A stretch of DNA of 21,642 nucleotides, from the NCBI GenBank assembly GCA_023457255.1, contig JAEWMB010000003.1, positions 1 to 21,642 of the forward strand, in the 5' to 3' direction. The stretch comes from Bacillota bacterium (GTDB lineage Bacteria > Bacillota > Clostridia > Lachnospirales > Lachnospiraceae). Within the stretch, counting starts at the first letter, position 1; each line of letters opens with the position of its first letter. The translations under genes were made by a program, and so were the position numbers. Below, piece after piece: positions 21,455 to 21,642 of the stretch. Under the pieces are notes generated by a model. That model searched no databases, had not been told where the DNA came from, and saw only the letters and a program-made list of their open reading frames with translations.

Positions 21455-21642
21455 TTATTTCAATATAACCTCTGTGCCATCAAAGTACAATTCATTGACT
21501 CCATTGCCACAGAAGATTTCTAGCATTTTATCTAAATGCCATAGTGGTTCTTTTTTCTTAAGTTCTTCCAAGGGCATCCAGTACACATTACCTTCATCAG
21601 ATGGTATTAGTTTACCTGAGAACTTATTTGTCTTGTATAAGA
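21455..21642 (-). CDS. Nudix hydrolase, C-terminal part (cut by window edge)
   Basis: The frame from the right edge to TAA at 21455 encodes 61 residues beginning LYKTNKFSGKLIPSDEGNVYWMPLEEL and ending NELYFDGTEVILK. This is the characteristic C-terminal half of MutT/8-oxo-dGTP diphosphatase-like Nudix proteins (G-x-L-x-x-S-D-E-G-x-V-x-W-x-P-L-x-E-L). The Nudix box itself lies outside the window, so substrate and activity cannot be judged. It ends 11 nt before the glycosylase start, clearly the same operon. Together the two enzymes suggest a nucleotide-pool/base-damage theme in the cassette. Confidence 0.75.
   Translation of the reverse strand, partial: LYKTNKFSGKLIPSDEGNVYWMPLEELKKKEPLWHLDKMLEIFCGNGVNELYFDGTEVILK

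Noticed and set aside
16684..21642. Classical helix-turn-helix C protein or Vsr endonuclease in the cassette
   Set aside because: No frame in the visible part shows an HTH_3 controller or a Vsr motif; either could exist beyond the right edge.
1..21642. CRISPR array, tRNA, rRNA, insertion sequence or integrase gene
   Set aside because: No regularly spaced repeats of CRISPR type, no cloverleaf with conserved TTCRA arm, and no transposase or recombinase motifs were found by eye. A covariance-model scan would be needed to exclude small RNAs.

Overview
The window looks like chromosomal DNA of a low-GC Gram-positive anaerobe of the Clostridia, most like the Lachnospiraceae. The grounds are the A+T-rich composition, strong GGAGG-type ribosome binding sites, TTGACA/TATAAT promoters, and a set of housekeeping genes typical of that group: rlmI, pheA, htrA, darA, pcrA, a DUF1836 gene, yerC and rlmCD. 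The species call is inference.

Positions 1-16451 are ordinary chromosome. In order they hold an unrecognised membrane-anchored protein (+), a ComFB-family protein (-), a GtrA-like membrane protein plus rlmI (+), a small membrane peptide plus an anchored beta-propeller protein (-), pheA (+), an HtrA protease (+), an orphan NMT1/SsuA-type lipoprotein (+), the c-di-AMP receptor darA (+), a hairpin-rich gap, a small acidic-tailed membrane protein and pcrA (-), a DUF1836 regulator (+), yerC (-) and rlmCD (+). Several promoters and rho-independent terminators can be read directly.

From 16452 to the right edge the content changes to a restriction-modification/defence cassette placed directly after the rlmCD terminator. 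The plus strand carries an unrecognised helical protein translationally coupled to an ASCH-domain protein. After these come a strong promoter, a 62-residue SpoVT/AbrB-like protein and a C5-cytosine DNA methyltransferase. The minus strand, converging on the methyltransferase across a shared terminator, carries a tightly packed operon: Nudix hydrolase (cut by the window edge), AlkA-type HhH-GPD DNA glycosylase, an NgoBV-like PD-(D/E)XK nuclease, and a second PD-(D/E)XK nuclease of the same layout.

The cassette is the most interesting part of the window. It pairs one methyltransferase with two related nucleases. It has an AlkA-type glycosylase and a Nudix enzyme where a Vsr repair nuclease might be expected. 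An AbrB-fold protein sits where a helix-turn-helix controller (C) protein usually sits, behind a promoter whose -10 box is the centre of a GACT/AGTC palindrome.
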